Assembly (NCBI GenBank): GCA_033239525.1
Contig: BSYO01000025.1
Location: forward strand, 434,001 to 498,000
DNA length: 64,000 bases
From: Nepenthes gracilis
Taxonomy: Eukaryota; Streptophyta; Magnoliopsida; Caryophyllales; Nepenthaceae
Direction: 5' to 3'
Both the position numbers and the translations under genes were made by a program. Each line of letters begins with the position of its first letter. Position 1 is the first letter of the stretch. Under the pieces are notes generated by a model, which searched no databases, was not told where the DNA came from, and saw only the letters and a program-made list of their open reading frames with translations. Positions 1 to 11,599 of this stretch are shown here, piece after piece.

Positions 1-2950
1 TGAGTGTCTTGAATTGTCAGCTTTGGCAACACATGCTTAATCAAAAATAATGGAATCAAGCTACTGTTAAGGAATATACGTCATATTCCAAATATTAGAC
101 TGAATGTCATTTCAACAGAAAAACTTAACGATAAAAAGCTTTGCAACACATTTTGTGAACGGGAATAAAGCCTGACTAGAGGATCTCTAATTGTTACATG
201 GGGAGAGAAGATTTTCAACTTGTATGTATGATAAGCTTTTATTTTAGTTGGAGATGTACATGTGGCTAAACGTAATGAGTCTTTAGACTTATGGCACCGA
301 CATTCAGGTCATATGAGTGAGAAGGAGTTAAATTATTTAGCCAAAAAAACCCTTCGGGGTGTGAAGGAAGTAAAATTGAAAACTTATCCTCATTACCTGG
401 CGAGAAAACAATAGAGTTTCATTCTATAGAAACTCATCCATGAGGAATACATATATTCTTAAGTTAGTATACACCGACATATATAGCCCTCTTAAAGTGC
501 AAACACTCGGAGGAGCACACTACTTCATCACATTTATTGATAATTGTTCGAAAAAATTATAGGTATATTTGCTAAAGTCGAAGGATCAAACCCTTGACAT
601 TTTCGAATAATTCCATACCCTAGTAGAGAGACAAACAAGAAAAAAAAATTTAAGTATATTCGGAGTGATAATGGTGGGAATATATTGAAACATTTGATAT
701 ATATTATTGAACTCACGAGGTTTGATACTAAAAGACTCCACCAAAGACACCGCAATTGAATGATGTGGCTGAAAGGATGAATTCGATGTTGCTCGAAAGA
801 ATTTATTGCATACTTTTAGTGGCAAAACTCCTTGGTTCATTTTGGGAGGAAGACTTGAATGTCGTAGCTCATGTGATCAATCTCTCGCTTAATGACCAAC
901 TAAATGGCAAACTACCAAAACATGAATGGTCTAGAAAGGAGGTATCCTATGACTACTTGTACATATTTCGATGCATGTTCTTTGCCCATATCCTGTAGGA
1001 TGGGGGTCCAAGCTTGAGTCACAGTCGAGATAGTACATCTCTCTCAATAATGGGGAAGATGAGTTGGATTATCGGTTTTATTATCCAAGAGAGAAGAAAC
1101 TTGTTTGATCGAGGAATATGGTGTTTATTAAAGATAAGACTATAGAGGATATTAGTAAAGTGGAGAAGGTTATTTCTATCAATGACAACAACCCGCTTTG
1201 TGATACGAATCCTGAATCTTTTTAAAAAGACCATAGGACTCCTATACTCAATGAAGTGAATGATACACATAGATAACGTGCTCATCATGATAATTTTGAA
1301 CCCGCCGAGAGCATCCCGCTCTGACAATCCATGAGAAATTAAATGACTTTCTCTCACCTATGGACTAATGAGTATATATTGGCTTACTGGTAATAGAGAA
1401 CCCAAAAGCCTTAATGAAGTAATGGAGGATGAGCATAAGTCAGAGTTATTGGAGATCATGTAAGATAAAATGAAATCATTATAAGAAAATCATACACTTG
1501 AGTTGACCAAGTTTCCTAAGAGAAAAAATGTTTCGAAGAATAAGTGGGTTTTTCGTATGAAAACTAATGAGAACAATCCTAACTAAGATACATCGTAAGA
1601 TTGATTGTGATAGGGTTCAATTAGGGGAAGAATATCAACTTTGATGGGATATTTGCTCCTATTATAAAGATATCTTCAATTAGTGTAGTTCTTGGATTAG
1701 CTGCGATTCTTGACTTAAAAGCTAAATAATTAGATTTGCAGATGGCTTTTTTTATGGTGACCTTAAAGATGAGACTTACATGGAGCAATTAGAGGAATCC
1801 CAAGCAGAAGAGGAGTGTCTTATCTACCATCTAAAAAAAAGCCTCTATCGACTAAAGTAAGGCTCTAGATAATTGTGCAAGAAGTTCGAGTTTGTTAGAG
1901 TGAATCATGGCTACCAAAAGACTATTTCAAACTATTGTATCTTCATTCAAAGGTTTTTGGGAGACAATTTTATTATTTTCTAACTCTATATGGAAGATAT
2001 GTTTATTGTTGAGCGAATTGCCTCTTGGATCACGGAATTGAAGTAGCATCTGGGAAATCCTTCACCATGAAGGATTTAGGGCTAACAAAACAAATTATTT
2101 CTATAAGAATATTTTGCTTTCGGAAGGTAAAGAATTTATGAATGTCCCAAGATAGTTATGTTAAAAAAGTATTTCAACAATTTAATATAGAGAAATCCGT
2201 ACCGGTAAGCACACTATTGGCCAATCACTTTAAGTTGAGTAACCATCAACATCCCTCTACGAATGATGAAAATGCAAGTATAAGAAGCATCTCTTACTCT
2301 TCAGCTGTAAGCAGTTTAATATATACAATGATGTATATGAGGCTAAATATAACCCATGCAGTTGGAACAATTAGCCAATTTCTTTCCAACCCCAAAAAGA
2401 AGTATTAGTCTGCTGTAAAATGGATATTATGACATCTTTGAGAAACTTTCAAGATGTGTTTATATTTTAAAAATGACAAATCGCTTCTAGTTAGGTATAT
2501 TGATACAGACATGGTGGGTGATGTTAACACCTAAAATTTCACTTTGGGGTATTTGGTGATAATTGCCAAAGGAGCTGTTTGGTGGCAATCTAGATTATAG
2601 AAGTGTGTGACTCTCTCTATCACCATGGAAGAATTTATTGCAATGATGGAGGCATGTATGGAGATATTGTGGATGAAGATGTTTATTTGAGGTCTCAACT
2701 TCAAACAAGAGTGATGAGTGCTACTTTGTAACAAGCAACTTTCAATAAAACTTCTCATTTTATTCTCGATCAAAGCATATTAACATGAAATATTATTAGG
2801 TGAGGAATGTTATCGACTCAAAATTGTTAATAAATGAAAAAGTCAGGACCGAGGATAATAGATCCAACATGATGACCAAAGTGGTACAAAGAGAGAAATT
2901 TAAAATTTGTTAAACCATAGCAGGGATTGTGATGGCTCCCATAAAGTTGT
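1..2950 (+). pseudogene. Broken copia polyprotein (integrase, RT, RNase H)
   Basis: Translated piecewise over three frames. A zinc-binding gag-pre-integrase motif (WHRHSGHMSEKELNYL) is near 290-345. The integrase core follows at 415-1000, including IRSDNGG near 660 and PPKTPQLNDVAERMN near 735-790. RT remains at 1500-2400 end in a stretch resembling VSSLIYTMMYMRLNITHAVG. RNase H is at 2410-2850, with KCVTLSITMEEFIAMMEA marking the usual TEAEY region. The longest uninterrupted stretches are only 80-110 codons. No function is expected; it resembles Tork/Tnt1-type copia sequences and is related to the element at 61469-64000. Confidence 0.82.
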
Positions 2951-2961
2951 GAGGACAAATT

Positions 2962-3443
2962 TGTTGGGTTATAAATCACTCTTTTGTGAATTTTATATCC
3001 ATTTGATATATCGTTCGATGGTTTACACGATAATACATATGCCTTTCCTGATCAAGGAAAAGCTGTCATGTGGCGCTTGATAAGGACCTAATTAACACAT
3101 GAGTGCTAAATGTCCAGATTATGGATGCCTAAAAGGCACACATGCACACATTGTTCAAATTGAGGGTGCCTAAATAGTAGCTAAGGGGTGTACAAGTGAA
3201 ATTTGTCCAAATTGTTCAACACCTAATGCACATTCAAGGGGTGCCCATGCCCTGATGACATAATGGGCTCGCACCTAATGCGCGCCTGATGGGCTATTCT
3301 GACATAATTTTTAGGGTTACATTTTATGTTTTTGGAGATTTGAGTACCGGTACGATGAGAAAAAGATGAGAAAAAGAGAAAAAAGAGAGAAAAGGAAAAT
3401 TAACTCATCTAATTGAGTTTTAAGTCATATTCCATTTTCAACA
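2962..3443 (+). repeat. 3' LTR of copia remnant
   Basis: It begins TGTTGGGTTATAAATC directly after a G/A-containing stretch (GTTGTGAGGACAAATT) in the polypurine-tract position and ends in TTTTCAACA near 3443, giving TGTTG...CAACA inverted ends. The minus-strand LTR at 13450-14020 has the same outer sequence. The left edge is firm. The right edge is inferred from the terminal motif, because no second LTR is available for comparison. Confidence 0.6.
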
Positions 3444-3870
3444 GACCTTAGATACATTGTTATTGAAATTGAGAAGTACATTTTATTGGCCATATTTTTC
3501 TTCTTTTATCTTATACTCTTTATTTTTTGAACTCATTTATTACAATATATTATATCTTTATATTTATTTGAATAATAATAACAATTTCTTTATTATCCAT
3601 AATAATAATACATTCATTCTCTCCTGCATCTGTTCCTCCCAACCCTTCTTCACCTTTCCCTTCTTCTTTTGTTTCTTTTTTCCTCTTCCATAACTTTCTC
3701 ACATCGTTGCTTCTTTCGGTTAATCGAATAGAAAAGAAAGAGGGAGGGAGTAAGAGGACGTGTGCTGTTGCCGTTATCGTCATCATCGTCTTTACTGTTG
3801 CTACTAATCACAGAAGGAAACAAGGAAAATCAGGTAAGTAAAATTCCTCATTCTTTTTCAAATAAATCCT
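3444..3870 (+). other. Unassigned pyrimidine-rich stretch, LTR-like
   Basis: TA-rich sequence with short AAT runs, a long C/T-rich block (3610-3700), then a purine block and AATCAGGTAAGTAAAATTCC. This succession resembles the middle of the gypsy LTRs elsewhere in the window and may be LTR or leader sequence belonging to the gag remnant that follows. I see no gene. Confidence 0.3.
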
Positions 3871-3875
3871 TTCAT

Positions 3876-5010
3876 GGACAATCTAGACCTCCAACTTTCT
3901 ACATCTATGGGAAGCCAAAACACTTTTCTCATGATTGACAAGCACCCAGGAAATTTTCATCATTCTCACAACCAAAGAATCATATTCAAGGCTAGGTGTT
4001 TGTACTAATGGAGTAGGATGTTGAGGCAACTCTGACATTCATGGAAGGTATTCTTCTTATTCATTTTATATCTATTCATCTATTGGTTAACTCCAGTTCC
4101 ACGCATTCGTTTGTGGCACAAAGTTTTGCTGTCAATTATGGGATGAGAGCTATACCCTTAGCAATCGATGTCCCACACATAATTTGGGATTACGCCCTCT
4201 ACTAATACAACACCGTCGCATATTCAGTTAGGATCTTCATTTGGACAATCTGAACCTCCCATTTGCTACATCTGTGTATAACCCAGACACTTTTCTCGTG
4301 ATTACTGTACCCCTTGGAAGTTTTTATCATCCTCATAACCAGTGAATTATATTAAAGTTAAGGAGCTTGCACTGATGGAGTAGAATGCTGAGGCTACTTT
4401 GGCAGTCATGAAAGGCATTCTTTTTATTCATTCTGTGACTACTCATATATTGTTTCATTCTGGTTTCACACATTCATTTGTAGGGCTAAGTTTTGCTGCC
4501 AGTCTTGGGGTGAGAGCTATACCCTTGGACTTTATCTTATATTTGTCTATAGCGATGGGTGGGACCATTCAATTGGAGGAGATATACCCCCATTGTATGA
4601 GTCACATTCGAAACCATGATTTGCCACTTGACCTGATCTCGTTGAAAATTTTAAGCTTTGCTGTGATTCTAGTTATGGGTTAGCTTGCTATGTATCATGC
4701 CTGTGTCTATTGCTTCCAAAAAATCATGGCTTTCCCTATTCCTCGAGTCGCATAGTTCAAATTCAACAGTTTGGAATGTTGGCCTGTGACTCCCGTGATT
4801 TCGGCGATTCATGTACCTCGTTTACTGCGTGGTGTGTGATCGGGTTTCATCGCTTTCACGTCTATGACAACACTATCAAAGTGGCACATAGAGGATATCG
4901 CCATAGCCCAAGAGTACATTTGTTATTTGGAATGAAGTACTTTTTTATTGGGCACTATCGTTGTTTTATGTATCAGTTTTTAATACTTAAGTTATCGAAA
5001 GGTATAAATT
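3876..5010 (+). pseudogene. Ty3/gypsy gag zinc knuckle and protease, duplicated
   Basis: Remnant of a gypsy gag-pol start. A CCHC-like knuckle (YIYGKPKHFSHD) is followed by a retropepsin-like segment where HSGFTHSFVG replaces the usual D-S/T-G active site context and a flap-like stretch GVRAIPLDF follows. The unit occurs twice in tandem, 3876-4160 and 4243-4529, diverged but collinear. A 94-codon open stretch covers the second protease copy (4399-4683). The aspartate of the active site is not visible in either copy. Inactive. Confidence 0.65.
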
Positions 5011-5131
5011 AGGCATAAATTTTTTCTAGTCTGGCTCTCGGTTTCTTTATAACTTGATGTTACTTAAAATTTTGAATCTTTAACAGACATATTACTTAAA
5101 ATTTTGCTTAGATTTAATAACTTGATATTTT

Positions 5132-5415
5132 TGTAACATTCCGAACCCCTACTTGGATTATTTTGATATTAATTATAACTTTGGTTTAATTTAGATATGA
5201 TAAAAATTAATTATATATTGTAAAATTTTAAAGGATATCCGGATCAATTGAATTAGCGTCCGAGTGCCAATTAAATTATATAAGAAAAAAGAAATAATAA
5301 TAATAATAATAATAAGGGAAAGGGGGAGCCGCATGCAAAAGCAGTGGGGAAATAGAGAGGAGAAAAGAAAAAGGAAAATGAGAGAGAGAAGGGAGGCAGA
5401 GAGAAGGAAAGAAAA
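5132..5415 (+). repeat. Truncated gypsy LTR (first ~284 bp)
   Basis: It starts TGTAACATTCCGAACCCC and is closely collinear with the first part of the LTR at 7424, through an (AAT)n tract and a GA-rich block. After about 5415 the similarity stops, so most of this LTR copy is deleted. It may be the 5' LTR of the element ending at 9377, or a separate insertion. Confidence 0.7.
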
Positions 5416-5639
5416 TCAGAGTAGAGTAATTTTAAAAAAAACATTTCAAAAGAAATTAGAGCATCAATGGAAAAATGCAAATGGTGGAGGCTCTCATTAG
5501 ATATCTCGTTTGATGTCAAGAAAGTTAAGGTAATGCAAAGAAAAGTCAATTGAAGCAAACTATTCTCCTCCAAGGTTCCAATCGACAAGATTCCCCTACA
5601 AGTTTTGCAAAAAAAAAAAAAAAATCACGCGGGACAAAT

Positions 5640-7420
5640 TTATTTTCATCAGAATGTGGCCTGCTTCAATTGTGATTAGATAAGTCTCATATCGAAAGAT
5701 TGTCTAAATCTTAGGCATCCAGATAGGAATCAGGTGGTTCTGGTAGGGCATTTATAGCTTCAACTCGTGATGTTAGAATCAATCCCTCAATCGTGGATGG
5801 AATGATCTAGTTGGCATACTTCCCCTCTAGTGTTGACCAATCTGTTTTGTATCCAAGAATTATAAATATTTTGAATTTTAAGGAAGAATTGATTGAAAAA
5901 CTAAGTTGCTACTGAGATTGTGTTGGGATTGGCACCGATTTTGAGGACTCCATAGAAAATAGTCTCGTCTAAATTAAAAAATTGAAGTAGCAATTACAGT
6001 GTTCAATGGAAAATAGTTTTACCCAGCCAACTATTGTGCCGTGGTGTGCTTTAGTGTTTTTTGGTAGAGAAAGATTGATCAACAAGGCTATATGCAAATG
6101 GTTGGGAATCAAACAAATATCACCTCCCAAAGATAGATGATTCGTTTGATCTGTTGCATGAAACAAGGGCCTCCTCTAAGATCAATCCATATTCGAGGTA
6201 TCATTGGTTGAGGAATAAGCAGAAGGATGTGCCTAGGATAACTTTCAAGTAAATGTATGACAATTACAAAATTCTGATGATGCCATTTGGGTTATCAAAT
6301 GTGCCGACATCTTTTATAAATTTTACGAAATATGGATCTTTCAGTTGTGTTTAGATGTCGAGAGAAAAGTGATATATCTATGGATTCAAAAATGATTGAA
6401 GTAGTGGCAAATTGCAAAAGACCAACTAATATCTAATTGGATCCAAAAATTGTAGTGTCATTGGCACGCTTGGTGCAAAAGCAATCGATGTCTAGTTGAA
6501 ATGGTACTTGTGAGAAGAGTTTTTAGAAATTGAAGAATAGATTGACATTAGCATCGATTTTAGTAAGTCCGTAATGGGTCAAGTGGATTTGTGCTGTATC
6601 GTGAGATTCTATACTAGCCCAACAAGGCATTTATGGCTGTTAAAGTTTTAGGTCGGAAGTCTTCGAGGTTGACGTAATATTTAAAGCTCGAGGATGCTAT
6701 TGTCACGTGTTCAGTTGTAGCCTGTTAAATGGAGAAAATGAATTTGGTTAATAGGCTATATTTGATGGGTAACCCGTATTTGGGCGAAGATTGTCATATA
6801 TAAAATAATGAGTTAGAGTAGCTTTTCTAGTGTGATCAGAAGAGATTTTTCGCTTTTTGGTGTTTTAAATCTTAAGGAATTGAAGGAGGAATTGATGAAT
6901 GAGGCCCATAGATTGGGGTGTATGATTCATCCTTGAATGAATAAGAGGTATTAGGATATGAAGAAAAATTTTTGATGGCGGAATATGAGGTGTGAGATTG
7001 TGATTTTTATGGCAAGGTGTATTTTGTGTTAATAAGTGAAAACTGAAGAAGCTTCCCGGATTTTTTGTGCCCTTAGCTGTCTCCCATTTAGAAATGGGAG
7101 CATATTTTGACAGGTTCTGTTTTGGGCTTACCTAGGTGGCTAGGAATATGGACACTCTTCAGGTGATTGTGGGTTGGCTGACGAGGGTATTCTAGTTTCA
7201 CGATCTCTGATTGTGATATAAGGTTTTGGCTCGGATTGTGGGATAGATAGGATCAGGCGACCGTGAATAAGGCAATCCACTTTGGCTAAAGTGCTTTCTA
7301 AGGATCTTTTGCATGAGGCACTAGTATGGGAGCATGAAAAGAAAGTCTAGGATTATGCCCTTATTTGTTTGAGGATTGAGGTACGTAAATTTTGAGAACA
7401 AAATTTTTATAAAAATGGAA
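5640..7420 (+). pseudogene. Ty3/gypsy pol remnant (RT, RNase H, integrase)
   Basis: Heavily decayed chromovirus-like pol. The recognisable RT segment is YKILMMPFGLSNVPTSF at about 6262-6315, equivalent to the conserved MPFGLTNAP region. Further on, NLKELKEELMNEAHR and the following residues to about 7060 resemble the integrase zinc-binding region. A tract corresponding to the end of pol (7390-7423) resembles the conserved gypsy tail before the polypurine tract. No stretch is open for more than about 65 codons. It lies between the LTR fragment at 5132 and the LTR at 7424, whose sequences match, so it is probably the interior of one element. Confidence 0.7.
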
Positions 7421-7423
7421 GAA

Positions 7424-7587
7424 TGTAACATCTTGAATCCCTATTTGAATTATTTTAATATTAATTATAATTTTGGGTTAATTTAGATATGATAAAAATT
7501 AATTATATATTATAAAACTTTTATAAAAATATTCAGATCAATTAGATTGATATCCAAGAGCCGATTGAATTATATAAGAAAAAGAGA

Positions 7588-7636
<49 letters not shown>

Positions 7637-9377
7637 AAGGGGAAGGGGGAGCCGCATGTGGAAGCAGTGGAGAAATAGAGAGGAGAAAAGAAAAAGGAGA
7701 ATGAGAGAAAGAAGGGAGGCGGAGGCAGGGAGAAGGAAAGAAGAAAAAAGGAGGAAGGCAGTGCAAGAGTTGTAGTAGCATGGAGATCGACACTTTAAAC
7801 GGAAACCCAACGAAATCCTACAGCAACCCTTTATTATTTAACAAATGCAATGGTGTGAAGGAAAGGAAAGCGCGAATGAAATGAATCAAAGCAAAACCAT
7901 CGCTGTTGCCGTCAACAAGAGAAAATCAAGAAATCAAAGCAATCAAATCATTTCCTTCTCTTTGCTGGTATCGATTTCTTACTTGTATGTGTCGATTTTA
8001 TGAAAAATCAGCCAAAATCTTGGCTGAGGAGTAAATGGAGGAAAATAAAGCTACAGCTCTGGTTAGCGAAGAGGAGGAGCGCGCACAGGAGAAGGAAAAA
8101 AGAGGCGCACAGGAGAGGAGAAAAGAAAGAGGGAAAGAGACGGAGAGGCTCGACACGGGAGAGAAGAGAGGTAGAGAGATGGGTAGAAGCGCAGTGCAAG
8201 AGGTGCAGTAGGAAAGAGAAGAAGGTGAGAGAAGAAGAGTTGGGACATTTTGAAGTATCATTTTATCAGATTTGTTTAGTATGAGGTTAAAACAAGTATC
8301 TATAAGCCTTATTTTTTATCTGTTTTAATATCTGATATATTTTCATTATTGTTCAGAGATTTTACTTATATGTATATTACATTTATACACTCTTTCTGTT
8401 GATTTTGTACATATATGTATGATTTACTGGTCAATTCAGGGTTTTGTTCGAAGTTTGTGATTTTTGGTGGTTTTACTATTTTATAAAAGCTAAAAAAATA
8501 TCTAATACTGCATGGAGATTGTGGTTATTATAATCCATTATTAACTATCATATCTGTGGTGAAGTCGTATCTATAGCTATTTGTTTTAAAGTAGCATATC
8601 TGTGACTAAGGTGTATCTGTGGCTATCTATTATTAACCGCCATATGTATGGCAACGTTGTATTTGTGGCACCTCTCCCGACGGGGAGACTCTGTTCCCTT
8701 TCTATCGATAGGAAAGTTGAGTTCTATTCGTAGTTGACCTACCATATCTATTTGATATTTGAACGGAGATTTTATAATAATATGCAGACATCTAATCTAT
8801 ATCTGTTATTTGTTTTGGAATTAGTTTATAGACCCTTATTCTTATTTGTTGGACATATTATTATTATTATATTATTATTATTATACTAGCTAAATTTTAT
8901 GCTTGTATTTTCTATTTTACCCATTCAGAACATAGGACTTGAATATTTTATAGGAGTTAAATAAAATCTGGCGTGGCATCACATATTTTGTGAGTATCAC
9001 ATCTATATAGACAAGCAGTGTCAGTGATATTCTGTTGCTTTTGGATTGGGTTTGTTATGGGATGTCCCTTTGGATATTAGAATTGATCGAGAGTAGACAT
9101 TTGGTCAGTGTATTAAGAAATTATTGAATTTATTGTATTATACAGATGAGTTGTTGTTATTATTTTCTTATTTTCCTTACGACTCTTTGGAGTAAGTTAT
9201 ATTTATATTTTCGGATGATTATCCGATGAGATCTTATATATATTATATTTGGTCACATGTATGTTTGATTTATCATACTAGGATTTAAAATTTATTATAT
9301 ATTAAAGCATTTAATTGGGATTATAGTTTTAAAATTATTATTCATTTATTTGACATATTTGGTTCAAGTTCGTGATA
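7424..9377 (+). repeat. Gypsy 3' LTR
   Basis: It starts TGTAACATCTTGAATCCC just after a polypurine-like run (AAAAATGGAAGAA). It shares the order of blocks with the solo LTR at 18040-20524: AT-rich start, (AAT/ATT)n at about 7590-7636, GA-rich block, a GGGACAT...CAAGTATC segment near 8242-8300 and a tail GTTC-A-GTTCGTGATAA matching GTTCCCGGGCCGTGACA. The right end is set by that tail match. The reading frames across 7998-8284 are low-complexity by-products. Confidence 0.7.
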
Positions 9378-9589
9378 ATTTTATTTCACATATTTTCTTT
9401 ATAAAACGTAAAATCATTGACTAGGCAATATTTTGTTTAATACTTTTAATTTGCTTTTAATATTATATGCAAGCTATAATACTAATATTGATGCAATATT
9501 TTGGTATATAAGATGCAAGTCTACTTATATATTTTAATGTAAGAATTAACTATAGAAAAATTAATTGTCATTTGTATCCAATGGACAAC

Positions 9590-11590
9590 TAGACACTTTT
9601 AATTAATGTGGCATTTGAAAGTTTGGATGAGGTTTGAAACTACTGAAAATAATATGCTCAGAAAATGGATTTTTGTGATGAAAAAAAGTTTGTAAGAAAA
9701 TCTAAGAAAAACAATGTTGAGATATTTTAAATATTTTCTTATTCTAGAAAGAAAAAATGTCAACATGATAGAAGAGAGGAGAGACAGCTACCATCGTAAG
9801 AAACATGTGATTGTCTTGTTAAGATGAAATATGTGCTGATAAAAGAAAATATGACTATTGTTATAAAAAATTTCTTGAGGGAGCATAACCATGAATTAGA
9901 ATCTTTTGAAACACAGCATATATTGAAATCCTAAAGGGAGATTTGAAATGTTCATGGTCATCTTATTGAGATTGCCATAATGCTAGGTTGAGACCTTGTG
10001 ACATATATGAGCTAATAGTAATAGAGGCCGATAGTAAAGGAAACATTGAATATATGTAGTAGAAAATCAAAAATCCTACTTTCAGGTCAAGATACAATGA
10101 AATATGCAATGTGGTGAGATGGCAGCTATGCAAATATACCTGCATAACCAAAAATTGATAAAAAAAAAGACATTATTTCAATACCATGCAGCTTAATATA
10201 AATGAATTGATAACTCATATCTTTTGGCCTAATACGGATATAATTATAAATTATGTGACTTTTGAAGATATTGTTGTGTTTGACACAACATGTGAAACAA
10301 ATAAAAGTTTGATACATTTTGGTGTTTTCACTAGGTAAAGCTATTGCAAATAGATTATAGTATTCAGAACTACGCTACTATATAATGAGACTGAAGAATT
10401 TTTTATATAGTTATTTGAGATATCTTTGAGATACCATGGTGGGCAAAAATATATTACTATTTATACTGATTAAGATATCATAATAGCCAAACAATTTGTA
10501 TAATAATACCCTATAGTTTTTATGGCTTATGCACGTAGAATATTTTATAAAATGTTACCAATCACTTGTCTTTTCATTCTAAATTGCTTCATGAATTTAT
10601 TAGATGTATACATGTAATTAATAATGATGCAAACTTTAAAACTACATGGATAAATGGTATCCAATGAAGAATCCTCTCATACATGCTAATAACAAGAAGG
10701 TATATACAGTACACGTCACAAGTTGGGCTCATGCTACATAAAAAGTGTTTTTATTTTAAGCATATAGAGTTCTCAATTATTAAAAAATTTAAATAATGAT
10801 TTGAAGTCTCATCTTAAATGTGATTTAAATATTAGGACTTCTTCCATCATTTCAATAGGGTGCTTAATAATAAGAGTTATAACGAATTGATGATCAATTT
10901 TGCCCGATGGTAAAAAGATTTTAGATATTGTTATAAGTTGTTGTCCGTCTAATATTCAAGTTGTAAAAGATTATTCTCAACCATTTTTAAGGTGATTCAA
11001 AATAGTTACCTGAGGTACTAAATTGACGTGTTATTTAACATGATGATTTTGTTCATGTCATAATTTATCACATGCACGAGACAAATGAGATTACAATTAT
11101 TTTCAATGCATCAACAAAAAATGTGGGTTATAATTGTCAACAATTTTGAACTGTTGGAATACTTTGTGCACATGCTTTCATAGATTTCGATCTCAATTGC
11201 CTAACTGTTGTTGCTAAATACTATGTTATGTTTAGATGGACTCAAAACGCAAGATGTTATAGTGAAATCATCATTATAGCTGAAATTCAAAAAAAACACG
11301 GAAGATTTGTGTACTTAGTCAAGGACAATTTGATGCAAAAGTGTATCCAAATGGGATGTACTTTAGGATGTAAAATGAAGTGGAGAAGATAGCCATTAAA
11401 ATTAATAAAATCGTGGATCAATTTATGATCTCAATTTCAAAGAAAGAATGAGGAAGAAGGCATTTGCTGCAGAGAATATCTCTGATCAAATTGCCAGTGG
11501 AACAATTAAAGGTATAAATTATCACGTAGAACGGAAAGTCACAAAAAGATTTAAAAGTTATTTGGAAAAAATTAAATAGAAAAAATTGGT
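9590..11590 (+). pseudogene. FAR1/FHY3-related (MULE transposase-derived) pseudogene
   Basis: Three-frame reading gives the FAR1-family order over about 2 kb, the usual gene length. The N-terminal FAR1-type zinc domain (about 9600-9935) includes FLREHNHELESF. The MULE transposase domain (about 10200-10560) has FEDIVVFDTTCETNK, HFGVF, LLYNETEEFF and GGQKYITIYTD. The SWIM zinc finger region (about 11130-11260) has VGILCAHAF followed by AKYYVMFRWTQNAR. In living members these proteins act in phytochrome-A signalling or as Mutator-like transposases; the sequence cannot tell a host FRS gene relic from a MULE relic. Stops and frameshifts are frequent throughout. I saw no convincing terminal inverted repeats. 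Confidence 0.75.
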
Positions 11591-11599
11591 ATATTTATT

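Larger units (their letters stand above)
1..3443 (+). mobile_element. Ty1/copia retrotransposon remnant, 5' end outside window
   Basis: Decayed copia element running left to right: end of protease, gag-pre-integrase, integrase, reverse transcriptase, RNase H, then a 3' LTR from 2962. The domain order with integrase before RT defines copia. The 5' LTR and gag lie beyond position 1. The same family recurs on the minus strand at 13450-16090: the integrase-RT spacer and the stretch just before the LTR are similar in both. Many stops and frameshifts make it old and inactive. Confidence 0.85.
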
